From an uncultured Pseudomonadota bacterium (GTDB lineage Bacteria > Pseudomonadota > Gammaproteobacteria > Burkholderiales > SG8-39): a stretch of 19,599 nucleotides of DNA. The DNA is taken from assembly GCA_903909415.1 (NCBI GenBank), contig CAIVVS010000175.1, positions 1 to 19,599 of the forward strand, read 5' to 3'. Made by a program: the position numbers and the translations under genes. Shown here one piece after another: positions 1 to 7,446 of the stretch (position 1 is the stretch's first letter; every line of letters starts with the position of its first letter). The notes beneath the pieces are model-generated. The model saw only the letters and a list, made by a program, of their open reading frames with translations. It was not told the origin of the DNA and searched no databases.

Positions 1-254
1 AACTGCCAACGCCGATCGAAAGGAAAGGCCCGGGGAGAGGTCAGGTACGATGAAGCTGCAATCAAACGCAGTGTTTTTTGCACTGCAGCGAGAATTGTAC
101 ATTCCGGGCAAGTATTTGTCCAGTAATGGGATTTTCGCGGGCTGGAATACGCCGTGAGGGCGTGCTTTTGGCGCTGCTGGACGCGGAAATCGATACTGTA
201 TACAGTATTCGTCAACGCCTCGACACCCGCTTCCGAACCCCGACCCCGAGCACC
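1..254. other. Left-edge non-coding region and leader of the catabolic operon
   Basis: I see no convincing gene here. A reading frame continues upstream from the regulator to about position 78, but its translation looks unlike GntR N-termini and would run through the palindromic operator. An imperfect hairpin with 6-bp arms (68-73 and 81-86) and a T-rich loop lies near the left side. The only strong signal is the palindrome at 193-208. A -35-like TTGGCG at 168-173 followed by GATACT at 192-197 (spacer 18) could be a promoter overlapping that palindrome, but the match is weak. Confidence 0.5.
193..208. promoter_or_regulatory. Palindromic operator, probable GntR/FCD regulator binding site
   Basis: ATACTGTATACAGTAT is a perfect 16-bp inverted repeat with a GTATAC core. 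It lies 46 bases before the chosen start codon of the GntR-family regulator. AT-rich palindromes with a GT...AC core are typical operators of the FadR/FCD subgroup of GntR proteins, and such regulators commonly sit beside the site that controls their own operon. The position suggests autoregulation of the regulator and of the seven genes after it. Binding by this regulator is an inference. Confidence 0.7.
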
Positions 255-968
255 ATGGCCACCCTGGACCGAGCCGGACTCCAATCCATTGCCCCCGCGC
301 CGCGCGGCCGGCGCACCACGGGCGAGTACGTCGCCGAGTGCCTGCGCACCGCCATCCAGAGTGGCGCGCTGCAGGACGGCATGGAGCTGAACCAGGTCGC
401 CATCGCCGAGCACTTCGGCGTGTCGCGCATCCCGGTGCGCGAGGCGGTGAGCGCGCTGGAAGCCGAAGGCTGGATCACCACCCGAGCCCACCACCGCGCC
501 GTGGTCCAGGCGATCAGCCCGGAGCGCGTCGAGCAGATCTTCGAGGTGCGCGCGATGCTGGAAGCGCACCTGGTCGGCAAGGCGGTCAGCCTGATCACGC
601 AGGAGCGGCTCGCCGAACTCGGCGCGCTCTGCGACCAGATGGAACGCATCAGCGAACATGACCGCTGGGTCGGCGCCAACCGCGAGTTCCACCGGCTGCT
701 GCTGGACGCCGCCGGACAGGACTTCACCTGCGAGCTGATCGGCCAGTTGTCCTCGCAGGTGGAGCGCTACCTGCGCCTGCTGGGCGCCGGGCCGATGCGC
801 GAGGCGCAGGCCGGCGAGGAACACCGCGCCATGCTCGCCGCGGTCGCCGCGCGCGACGCCGCCACGGCGATGCGCCTGGCCACCGAACACATCCACCACA
901 CACGCCGCCTCGTGCTGGAAGCACTCAGCGCGAGGTCCCGGACAACGCAAGCGGACAAGGAGACGTAG
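255..968 (+). CDS. GntR-family transcriptional regulator, FadR/FCD subgroup
   Basis: A 237-residue regulator that probably senses a carboxylate ligand and represses the downstream catabolic operon. The N-terminal winged helix-turn-helix spans about residues 24-85, with the typical run AEHFGVSRIPVREAVSALE followed by a small wing. The FCD ligand domain covers about 92-222 and keeps the usual metal/ligand histidines: H146 in FHRLL, H190 in EEHRAML, and H212 in EHIHH. I chose the ATG at 255 over upstream starts because it gives the normal family length and leaves the palindrome at 193-208 outside the gene. Its ribosome site is weak. The stop lies two bases before the next ATG, and AAGGAG for the next gene is inside this gene's 3' end, so they are one transcription unit. 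Family assignment is firm; the ligand is unknown. Confidence 0.93.
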   Translation: MATLDRAGLQSIAPAPRGRRTTGEYVAECLRTAIQSGALQDGMELNQVAIAEHFGVSRIPVREAVSALEAEGWITTRAHHRAVVQAISPERVEQIFEVRAMLEAHLVGKAVSLITQERLAELGALCDQMERISEHDRWVGANREFHRLLLDAAGQDFTCELIGQLSSQVERYLRLLGAGPMREAQAGEEHRAMLAAVAARDAATAMRLATEHIHHTRRLVLEALSARSRTTQADKET

Positions 969-970
969 CC

Positions 971-1987
971 ATGGCATTGCCGTACAAGAGGAACGAGGTC
1001 AAGGAACGCGTGCGCGCCACCTGGAAGGGGGCCTGCAACGTCACGCTGCCCTCGTTCACCGCCGGCTTCGACGGCCTGAACGCCAAGGCGATCGAGCACG
1101 ACGTGAAGCTCGCCGCGCAGATGGGCTACTGGGGCACGCTGGTCGCCTCCGAGTGCGGCACCACCTTCGACGAGTACCGCGAGTTCATGGAGATCGCCGC
1201 GGGCGCCGCGCCCAAGGGCTTCGCGCTGGTGGTGCACATGAGCTTCGACACCCAGGCGCAGATGATCGAGTCCGGGAAGACCGCCGAGTCACTGGGCTTC
1301 GAGGGCTCGCTGCTGTCCTACCCGCCGTCGTTCCGTCCCAAGACCGCGTCGGACATCGTGTCGTGGACCAGGCAGGTCATGGATGCCACCGACATCGCGC
1401 AGATCCTGTTCGGCGTGCCGACCTGGGGATTCCGCACCCTGCACCCCAGCCAGTTCCCGCCGGAGGCGCTGGCCGAGATGGCGCGCCTGCCGACCGCGGC
1501 CGCGATCAAGTACGAGGCCAATGCGCCGGGCATGCCCACGGGCCTGGCCGACTTGCGCCGCCGTTGCGGGAAGGACGTGATCATCGAGTGCCCGCTGGAG
1601 CAGTACGCACCCGGCCTGGTCGACTGGTACGGCATGCCCTGGATGGGCACCAGCGCCTATGAATCGTTCGGCGACCGCGTGCCGCGCTGGTTCAAGATGC
1701 TGCACGAGGGCAAGTGGGACGAGGCGATGGAGCTGTACTGGAGCTACCAGTCGGCACGCGAGGCCAAGGGCGCCTTCCACGCGTCCTTCGCCGGCGCCAG
1801 CCTGATCCACCGCGTGGGCTGGAAGTACCTGGGCTGGCTGCACGGCTTCAATGGCGGCCTGCTGCGCATGCCGCAGATGCGCCTGATGCCCAACCAGATG
1901 CGGGCTCTGCGCATGGGCCTGCAGAATTCGGGCTTCAAGCTGCCCGAGACCGACGAGGGCTTCTTCGAGGGCCGCTTCGTCGCGTGA
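971..1987 (+). CDS. Dihydrodipicolinate synthase (DapA)/N-acetylneuraminate lyase family protein
   Basis: A 338-residue TIM-barrel class I aldolase or hydro-lyase, somewhat longer than DapA (about 290). The Schiff-base lysine is probably K180 in AAIKYEAN. The pyruvate-carboxylate-binding GTT motif is at 63-65 in ECGTTFDEY. The tyrosine that precedes NVP in DapA is replaced by phenylalanine (F147 in LFGVPTWG), so chemistry may differ from aldol condensation with pyruvate. The C-terminal region after about 290 is an extension with a run of Met and Arg (LRMPQMRLMPNQMRALRMG). Placement directly after the regulator and before Rieske oxygenases argues for a catabolic lyase or aldolase rather than lysine synthesis. 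The ribosome site AAGGAG is 8 bases before the ATG. Substrate unknown. Confidence 0.88.
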   Translation: MALPYKRNEVKERVRATWKGACNVTLPSFTAGFDGLNAKAIEHDVKLAAQMGYWGTLVASECGTTFDEYREFMEIAAGAAPKGFALVVHMSFDTQAQMIESGKTAESLGFEGSLLSYPPSFRPKTASDIVSWTRQVMDATDIAQILFGVPTWGFRTLHPSQFPPEALAEMARLPTAAAIKYEANAPGMPTGLADLRRRCGKDVIIECPLEQYAPGLVDWYGMPWMGTSAYESFGDRVPRWFKMLHEGKWDEAMELYWSYQSAREAKGAFHASFAGASLIHRVGWKYLGWLHGFNGGLLRMPQMRLMPNQMRALRMGLQNSGFKLPETDEGFFEGRFVA

Positions 1988-2017
1988 GCGCCGCGCACCG
2001 GGCATGAGGGAAACACC

Positions 2018-2989
2018 ATGACGTTGTTGATCAAGCATAACGAGGTGGTCGCCAGCACCTCGATGACGGACGCCATCGGCGCGATGGAATCGGCCTTCCT
2101 TGAAGAAGGCCAGGGCGGCGTCACGCTGCCGGCGCGCATCAACGTGAAGGCCGGCAAGGGCTGGCTGCGCGTCGGCCCGGTGGTGCTGGAGCAGTCCGGC
2201 TGGATGGGCTTCAAGGCGATGAACCTGGTGCCGGGGCAGGGCGTGCGCTACCAGGTGCACCTGTACCGCATCGAGACCGGCGAGCTGCTGGCCATCATGG
2301 ACGCGCAGCACCTGACCACGCTGCGCACCGGCGCCACCAGCGCGGTGGCGACCAGGCGCCTCGCGCGCAAGGGGCCGGCGACCGTGGCGCTGATCGGCGC
2401 GGGCGCCGAGGCGAAGGCGCAGCTGGAGGCGATGCAGGCGCTGGGCATCGTGCGCCAGGCCCGCGTCTACAGCCGCACGCCCGCCAACCGAGAGGCGCTG
2501 GCGGCGGACTTCCGCGCCCGCCACGGCATGGACGTGGTGGCAGTGGCCAGCGGCCGCGAGGCGGTCGAGGGCAGCGACATCGTGCTCGCGGCAGTGAAGT
2601 CCTCGGAGACCGTGCTGTACGGCGAGTGGCTCAAACCGGGCATGCACGTGAACTCGGTGGGCACGGCGCGGCGCGACCAACGCGAGATCGACCCGGCGGT
2701 GTTCACCCGCAGCGCGGTCATCGCGGTGGACACGCGCGAGGGCGTGTTCGGCGAGGCGGGCGATGCGGTTGCCGCCAAGGACGCGGTCAAGCCCGAGGAC
2801 GTGCATGAACTTTGCGAGCTGGTCGCCGGCAAGGCGCCGGTGCGCACCAGCGACGACCAGATCACGCTGTTCAAGTCGGTGGGCACAGGCGTGCAGGACA
2901 TCGCGCTGGCCGCGGTGATCTGGCAGAACGCGGTCAAGGCGGGGCTCGGCATCCGCATCGACGGCTTTCCGATACTCAAGCAGGGCTGA
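2018..2989 (+). CDS. Ornithine cyclodeaminase / mu-crystallin family NAD(P)-dependent enzyme
   Basis: A 323-residue protein of normal family length. Clear landmarks are GFKAMNL (K66, substrate lysine region), the family signature LTTLRTGATSAVAT (99-112), the dinucleotide-binding IGAGAEA (126-132) and the C-terminal KSVGTGVQDIALA segment. The loop that carries the catalytic aspartate in true ornithine cyclodeaminase (VGGD) reads NSVGTARRDQREID here (212-225). That resembles the R-D-x-R-E-L/I-D loop of mu-crystallin/ketimine reductase. I therefore infer a reduction of an imine or oxidation of an amino acid rather than ornithine cyclisation. It is the third gene of the operon, 30 bases after the aldolase-like gene. 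Exact substrate cannot be read from the sequence. Confidence 0.88.
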   Translation: MTLLIKHNEVVASTSMTDAIGAMESAFLEEGQGGVTLPARINVKAGKGWLRVGPVVLEQSGWMGFKAMNLVPGQGVRYQVHLYRIETGELLAIMDAQHLTTLRTGATSAVATRRLARKGPATVALIGAGAEAKAQLEAMQALGIVRQARVYSRTPANREALAADFRARHGMDVVAVASGREAVEGSDIVLAAVKSSETVLYGEWLKPGMHVNSVGTARRDQREIDPAVFTRSAVIAVDTREGVFGEAGDAVAAKDAVKPEDVHELCELVAGKAPVRTSDDQITLFKSVGTGVQDIALAAVIWQNAVKAGLGIRIDGFPILKQG

Positions 2990-3019
2990 GCGCACGGAGC
3001 AATCAATGGGAACAAGCGC

Positions 3020-4309
3020 ATGGGACTGACCCCTACCCGTAACTACGAGGACCTGCTGGGCGACGGCCTGATGCGCCTGCTCGGCAAGGCCGGCGACGAC
3101 CTCGCGGCCTATTGCAGCGGCCTGAACGAGATGAACATCCACGGCCCCAGGGGCGAGCACTGGACGCCGGACCTGCTCACCGCGGAACTGGCGCGCCTCG
3201 AGCTGGCCGGCCGCGCCGAGCCGCGCGCGCTGATGCACGGCGCGAAGCCCGAGGACCGGCCGCACCCGACCCAGCCGTTTCCCCCGATGCCGGCGACGGC
3301 GGACGAGCTGCTCGAGACCGGGCTGATGAACCTCTGGTACCTGGTGGCGCGCACCTCGGACGTGGCGGACAAGCCGGTATTCCTGCGCCGCCTGAGCCGC
3401 AACCTGGTGCTGTGGCGCGACCAGCAGGGCGCGCTGCAGGTGCTGGAGGACTACTGTCCGCACCGCGGCGCGCCGCTGTCGATGGGCGAGGTGGTCAACG
3501 GCGACATCGCCTGCCCGTACCACGGCATACGCGTGAACGGCGGTGGCGAGGTCACGGCCGTGCCGCCGACGCGAGACTGCCCCATGGTCGGGCAGAAGGC
3601 GGTGAAGGCCTATCCGCACCGCGAGTTCGCCGGCGCGATCTGGGTGTACTTCAGCGACGACAAGGTCGCGGTGCCGCCGGAGCCGGTGTTCCCCGAGGAA
3701 GTGTCCTCTCCCGACTGGACCGGCTTCCTGTTCATGGCCGAATGGAACTGCAACTGGCAGGTCACGCTGGACAACCGGGTGGACCCGATCCACGGCAGCT
3801 TCCTGCACGGCGGCACCTTCACGCTGGCCTACGGGCGCAAGGACGCCGAGCTGGAGGTCAAGCCCACGGCGCACGGCTTCGAGACCACGCGCGACAACCA
3901 GAAGGGCGTGAACATCGACTGGCATGCGGTGGACTTCCGTCCCGGCAACATCCTCTGGGTGCGCACCGAGATCCCTTATCCGCCTGCGGTGGGCGGGGGC
4001 TTCTTCCGCATCAACGGCCATCCGACGCCGATCGACCGCGACCGCACCCTGGTCTGGTTCTACCGCTCGCGCCCGCTCACCGGCTGGCAGCGTGACATGT
4101 GGCGCTTCCTGTACCGCAACCGCATGGAGGCACATGCCTTCGACGTGGTGGAGCAGGACCGCAAGCTGCTGGAGCGCATCCCGCTCGCCGCGCGCCAGCG
4201 CGAGGACCTGATCCGCACCGACGTGGCCCTGACACGCATGCGCCGCATGCTGCGCCAGGAAGCCGAGCGCCAGCTGCAGGCCGGCGCGCGCAGCACCGCC
4301 GCAGCCTGA
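3020..4309 (+). CDS. Rieske non-heme iron oxygenase with N-terminal recombinase-like helix-turn-helix domain
   Basis: A 429-residue fusion. Residues 8-61 (NYEDLLGDGL...LNEMNIHGPRGEHWTPD...AELARL) resemble the helix-turn-helix of the serine-recombinase C-terminal region. I recall this module as a small separate protein near Rieske genes. A Pro-rich linker follows (about 75-95). The oxygenase starts near 100: the Rieske [2Fe-2S] cluster is C146-P-H148 and C165-P-Y-H168, and the mononuclear Fe site is in DNRVDPIHGSFLH (D255, H258, H263). The enzyme should insert oxygen into, or O/N-dealkylate, a ring or side chain in the cytosol, using electrons from a reductase not found here. The start ATG at 3020 has GGGAA seven bases upstream. 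The next gene begins 11 bases after the stop with its AGGAG overlapping this stop. Confidence 0.88.
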   Translation: MGLTPTRNYEDLLGDGLMRLLGKAGDDLAAYCSGLNEMNIHGPRGEHWTPDLLTAELARLELAGRAEPRALMHGAKPEDRPHPTQPFPPMPATADELLETGLMNLWYLVARTSDVADKPVFLRRLSRNLVLWRDQQGALQVLEDYCPHRGAPLSMGEVVNGDIACPYHGIRVNGGGEVTAVPPTRDCPMVGQKAVKAYPHREFAGAIWVYFSDDKVAVPPEPVFPEEVSSPDWTGFLFMAEWNCNWQVTLDNRVDPIHGSFLHGGTFTLAYGRKDAELEVKPTAHGFETTRDNQKGVNIDWHAVDFRPGNILWVRTEIPYPPAVGGGFFRINGHPTPIDRDRTLVWFYRSRPLTGWQRDMWRFLYRNRMEAHAFDVVEQDRKLLERIPLAARQREDLIRTDVALTRMRRMLRQEAERQLQAGARSTAAA

Positions 4310-4319
4310 GGAGCCAAGC

Positions 4320-5552
4320 ATGGCGCTGAACATCCCCCGGCCGGCCTTCCCCGAAGAATGGACGGTCGACAACCGGGTCTACACCGACCAGCAGACCTTC
4401 GACCAGGAACGCGAGCGCATCTTCCTCAAGGTCTGGAACTTCACCTGCCACGAGAGCGAGATTTCCAACCCGGGCGACTACCTCACCACGGTGGTGGCCG
4501 GCCAGCCGGTGATCGTCTGCCGCAACGCCGAGGGCGTGGTGCGCGCCTACTTCAACACCTGCCGGCACCGCGCGGCCAAGGTGGCGCTGGAGCCGCGCGG
4601 CAATGCGCGCGCGTTCACCTGCCTGTACCACCTCTGGTCCTACGACCTGGACGGACGGCTCACCGCCGTGCCGGAGGTCGATGCCTACAAGACCGAGGCC
4701 TGCCCGTCCGGCCTGCCGCTGGCGGACATGGGCCTGGTCACGGTGCGCGCCGAGGTCATGCACCGCAGCGTGTTCCTGTGCTTCGACACCGATGCGCCGC
4801 CGCTGGCCGACTTCCTCGGGAACTTCGCCGATTGCCTGCGCTGGCCGCTGGGCGATCCCGACGTGAAGGTCGAGGTGGTCTGGACCAAGGTGCTGCGCGC
4901 GAACTGGAAGATGCAGCCGGAGAACTCGCGCGATGGCTACCATGCGCCGCTCCTCCACAAGCGGCTGCGCGGCGTGAGCCCGCCCAAGCCCTTCCGCCTG
5001 TATGGCGACGGCCATGCGCTGCAGAAGCTGGGGCTGGACTACGAGACCGGGCGCAAGGCGCGCAACCTCGACGGCATCCTCGCCGAGCACCCCGAACTGA
5101 TCGACCAGTTCATGGCGCACCCGCTGCCGGGCATGACGAAGGAAGACCCGTCGCAGATCGCGACCATCTTCCCGGACACGCTGTTCGCCTCGCGCTTCAG
5201 CGCCATGCTGATCGAGCGCCAGGTGCCGCTCAACCCGAACGAGACCCTGTTCGAGACGCGTCAGGTGTTCCTGGCCAGCGACAGTGAGGAAGTGCGCGGG
5301 ATCCGCCGCCAGCACTGGCTGCTCTACTGGGCGCAGGACGGCGGCAACCTGCCCGAGGACTGGGCGGCCTGGGAAGCGCAGCAGGAAGGCGTGCAGGGCC
5401 ACGGTTCGCGCTACAGCGTGATCGCGCGCGGCAACCCGGCCAATGAAGGCCTGCGCGGCGACGACAACCGGGTGCGCAGCTTCTGGCAGCAATGGCGCCG
5501 CTACATGGGCACGACCCGCAACGCGCCGCCCGGCGCCGAAGGTGGCGTATGA
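4320..5552 (+). CDS. Aromatic ring-hydroxylating dioxygenase, alpha-subunit type (Rieske)
   Basis: A 410-residue oxygenase with both functional domains. The Rieske ligands are C81-R-H83 and C101-L-Y-H104, with a typical W-S-Y-D-L-D-G-R-L tail. The catalytic iron site lies in ENSRDGYHAPLLH (D205, H208, H213), the form typical of ring-hydroxylating alpha subunits. D205 is the bridging aspartate that relays electrons between neighbouring subunits. No small beta subunit gene follows, so it may act as an alpha-only oligomer, or with the preceding Rieske protein, which differs strongly in sequence. The ribosome site is TGAGGAG overlapping the stop of the previous gene. The substrate is not predictable from sequence alone. 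Confidence 0.92.
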   Translation: MALNIPRPAFPEEWTVDNRVYTDQQTFDQERERIFLKVWNFTCHESEISNPGDYLTTVVAGQPVIVCRNAEGVVRAYFNTCRHRAAKVALEPRGNARAFTCLYHLWSYDLDGRLTAVPEVDAYKTEACPSGLPLADMGLVTVRAEVMHRSVFLCFDTDAPPLADFLGNFADCLRWPLGDPDVKVEVVWTKVLRANWKMQPENSRDGYHAPLLHKRLRGVSPPKPFRLYGDGHALQKLGLDYETGRKARNLDGILAEHPELIDQFMAHPLPGMTKEDPSQIATIFPDTLFASRFSAMLIERQVPLNPNETLFETRQVFLASDSEEVRGIRRQHWLLYWAQDGGNLPEDWAAWEAQQEGVQGHGSRYSVIARGNPANEGLRGDDNRVRSFWQQWRRYMGTTRNAPPGAEGGV

Positions 5553-5562
5553 GGGGTGGCGA

Positions 5563-6429
5563 ATGAAGGTCGGCGTCATCGGCCTGGGCCGCATGGGCCG
5601 TCCCGTCGCAGAGCGGCTGCTGGCGGCCGGGCATGCCGTCATCGTGCTGGACGTGGTTGCCACGCCGCGCGCGGAACTGGAAGCCGCCGGCGCGCGCTGG
5701 GTGGCGACGCCGCGCGAGGTCGCCGCCGCGAGCGATCTAGTGCTGCTCAGCCTGCCCGGACCGGCCGAAGTCGAAGCGGTGATGCAGGGACCGGACGGCG
5801 TGCTGGCGGGTGCGGCGCAAGGCTGCATCGTGCTGCAGACCAGCACCATCAGCCCGAAGCAGGGCCGTGAACTCGCCGCGGCCTGCGCCATGCGGGGCGT
5901 GGACTTCCTCGACGCGCCCGTCAGCGGCGGTGTCGAGGGCGCGAAGTCGGGCACGCTGTCGGTGATCATCGGCGGCAGCGCGGCGGTGCTGGAGAGCGCG
6001 CGACCGGTGCTTGCGGCCTTCACGGAGCGCGTTTTCCACATGGGCGAGGCCGGCACCGGGAGCAGCATGAAGCTGGTGATCCAGGCCACCTACATGTCGC
6101 AGCTGGCCGCGTTCATGGAAGCGGTCGGCATGGGGCGCGAAGCCGGCCTGCCGATGGAGCAGATGCTGGCGGTGCTGGCCGAGTCATCGGCCCACCACCC
6201 GACGATCGGCAAGCGCTACGACAAGCTGCTCGCCGACGACCTGTCACCGCGCGTCGAGGTGCGGGCCGGCCTGAAGGACATGGAGCTGGTGCGCGAGTTC
6301 GCGTCGGACCTCGGACTCGCGCCTGCGGTGCTGTCGGCCGCGACGGAGGATTTCGCCGCCTCGGCGCGCGCCGGCCATGCCCGCGACGACCTGATCGCAC
6401 TGACCCGGTTGCAGAACCGCAAGCCATGA
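5563..6429 (+). CDS. NAD(P)-dependent beta-hydroxyacid dehydrogenase, 3-hydroxyisobutyrate dehydrogenase family
   Basis: A 288-residue protein, the usual length for the family. It has the Rossmann motif VGVIGLGRMG at the N-terminus, the substrate-binding signature DAPVSGGVEGAKSG (117-130), and the catalytic lysine K170 in the G-x-G-x-x-x-K context (GTGSSMKLV). These enzymes oxidise beta-hydroxy acids, such as 3-hydroxyisobutyrate or tartronate semialdehyde-type substrates, in the cytosol; some relatives are imine reductases. I chose ATG 5563 because it places the GxGxxG at the correct distance from the start and has GAGGGG about seven bases upstream. The frame is open further upstream but overlaps the oxygenase gene by 110 bases and encodes no family sequence there. 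Confidence 0.9.
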   Translation: MKVGVIGLGRMGRPVAERLLAAGHAVIVLDVVATPRAELEAAGARWVATPREVAAASDLVLLSLPGPAEVEAVMQGPDGVLAGAAQGCIVLQTSTISPKQGRELAAACAMRGVDFLDAPVSGGVEGAKSGTLSVIIGGSAAVLESARPVLAAFTERVFHMGEAGTGSSMKLVIQATYMSQLAAFMEAVGMGREAGLPMEQMLAVLAESSAHHPTIGKRYDKLLADDLSPRVEVRAGLKDMELVREFASDLGLAPAVLSAATEDFAASARAGHARDDLIALTRLQNRKP

Positions 6430-6433
6430 ACCC

Positions 6434-6439
6434 AGGAGG
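6434..6439 (+). promoter_or_regulatory. Ribosome binding site deciding the start of the first Bug receptor
   Basis: AGGAGG lies 10 bases before the ATG at 6450. The earlier in-frame ATG at 6426 overlaps the previous stop but has no Shine-Dalgarno sequence. Starting at 6450 also gives a clean lysine-led signal peptide. Confidence 0.7.
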
Positions 6440-6449
6440 GACCTGCCCG

Positions 6450-7418
6450 ATGAAAACCCTGATGCGCGCCGTGATCGCGGCCAGCAGCGTGTTGTGCCTG
6501 TTGCATTCCGGCCATGCCGCCGCGCAGGCCTGGCCGGTGCGTTCCGTGTCCATGCTGGTCGGCTTTCCGGCAGGCTCCGGCATCGACCTGTTCGCCCGCC
6601 TGCTGGCCGAAGGGCTGCGCGAGCGCACCGGACAGAGCGTCATCGTCGAGAACCGCCCCGGCGCCGCGAGCAACCTCGCCGCCCAGGCCGTGGCGCGCGC
6701 CGCGCCCGACGGCTACACGGTGCTGTACGCCGCCAATGCGCTGTCGGCCAACGTGCACCTGTTCCGCAGCGTCGGCTATGACCCGGTGAAGGATTTCTCG
6801 CCGGTCACCACTTTCCTGGAGAACGGCTGGATGCTGCTGGCCTACCCCGGGCTGCAGGTGAACTCCGTGTCCGAACTGACCGCCTACCTCAAGGCGCGCC
6901 CCGGCAAGCTCGCCTACGGCACCAGCGGCGCGAGCGGCCTGATCGCGGCCGAGCTCTACCGGTTCATGGCCGGATTCGACGCCGTGAACGTGCCGTACAA
7001 GGGCGTGCCGCCGGCGGTGACCGACCTGCTCGCGGGCCGTACCGTGTTCATGTTCGCCGACATCAGCACCGGCCTGTCGCTCGCGCGCAGTGGCAAGGCC
7101 AAGGGGCTGGCGGTCACCAATCCGCGCCGCGTCGCGTTGGCGCCGGAGATTCCCTCGATGGCGGAGTCGGGCCTGTCCGGCTACGAACTCGTGTCCTGGC
7201 AGGCGGTGCTGCTGCCGGCCGGCGCGCCGCGCGAGGTGGTCAACCGCCTCGCCGAACTCACCAACGCGGTGGGGGCCAGCGAGCGCGCGCAGCAGTTCTT
7301 CACCAAGATGTCGGTCGAGGGCAAGGCAGGCAGCCCGGAGGCGCTGGCGCGCCTGCTCGAATCCGAGATCCAGCGCTGGGGCCAGGTGATCAAGGCCGCC
7401 GGCATCGCGCCGGAATGA
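6450..7418 (+). CDS. Bug-family / TTT substrate-binding receptor (first of three)
   Basis: A 322-residue periplasmic binding protein of the Bordetella uptake gene (Bug) family, which captures organic acids for tripartite tricarboxylate transporters or for sensing. Residues 1-25 form a signal peptide with likely cleavage after the AAA before QAWP. Family landmarks are RSVSMLVGFPAGSGIDLFARLLAE near the mature N-terminus, VIVENRPGA, the APDGYTVL segment, and NVPYKGVPPAVTDLLAGR. The aspartate in SGIDLFAR is at the position that usually contacts the ligand in Bug structures. It sits between the dehydrogenase gene and a second receptor, suggesting that the operon's substrate is taken up by this system. 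No TctA or TctB membrane gene is present in the window. Confidence 0.92.
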   Translation: MKTLMRAVIAASSVLCLLHSGHAAAQAWPVRSVSMLVGFPAGSGIDLFARLLAEGLRERTGQSVIVENRPGAASNLAAQAVARAAPDGYTVLYAANALSANVHLFRSVGYDPVKDFSPVTTFLENGWMLLAYPGLQVNSVSELTAYLKARPGKLAYGTSGASGLIAAELYRFMAGFDAVNVPYKGVPPAVTDLLAGRTVFMFADISTGLSLARSGKAKGLAVTNPRRVALAPEIPSMAESGLSGYELVSWQAVLLPAGAPREVVNRLAELTNAVGASERAQQFFTKMSVEGKAGSPEALARLLESEIQRWGQVIKAAGIAPE

Positions 7419-7446
7419 ACGCATGGACACGACAAGCGGAGGCAGG

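Noticed and set aside
3..53. Possible C-terminal tail of an upstream plus-strand gene ending in TGA at 51-53
   Set aside because: Only 16 codons are visible with no recognisable motif; cannot be told from chance.
68..86. Small inverted repeat GCAGTG/CACTGC with T-rich loop
   Set aside because: Six-base arms and Ts in the loop rather than after the stem; not a terminator, and too weak to call an operator.
78..254. N-terminal extension of the GntR regulator
   Set aside because: Extension contains the perfect palindrome and has no relation to GntR N-termini; the ATG at 255 gives normal length.
3020..3200. Serine recombinase remnant or mobile element because of the recombinase-like domain
   Set aside because: No resolvase catalytic domain, no repeats or attachment sites; the domain is fused in frame to an intact oxygenase.
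1289..4372. Very long (over 1,000 codons) open frame on the minus strand opposite the aldolase, OCD-family and Rieske genes
   Set aside because: Antisense shadow of high-GC coding sequence; composition is rich in R/H/A/V with no domain signatures, while the plus-strand genes carry full motifs.
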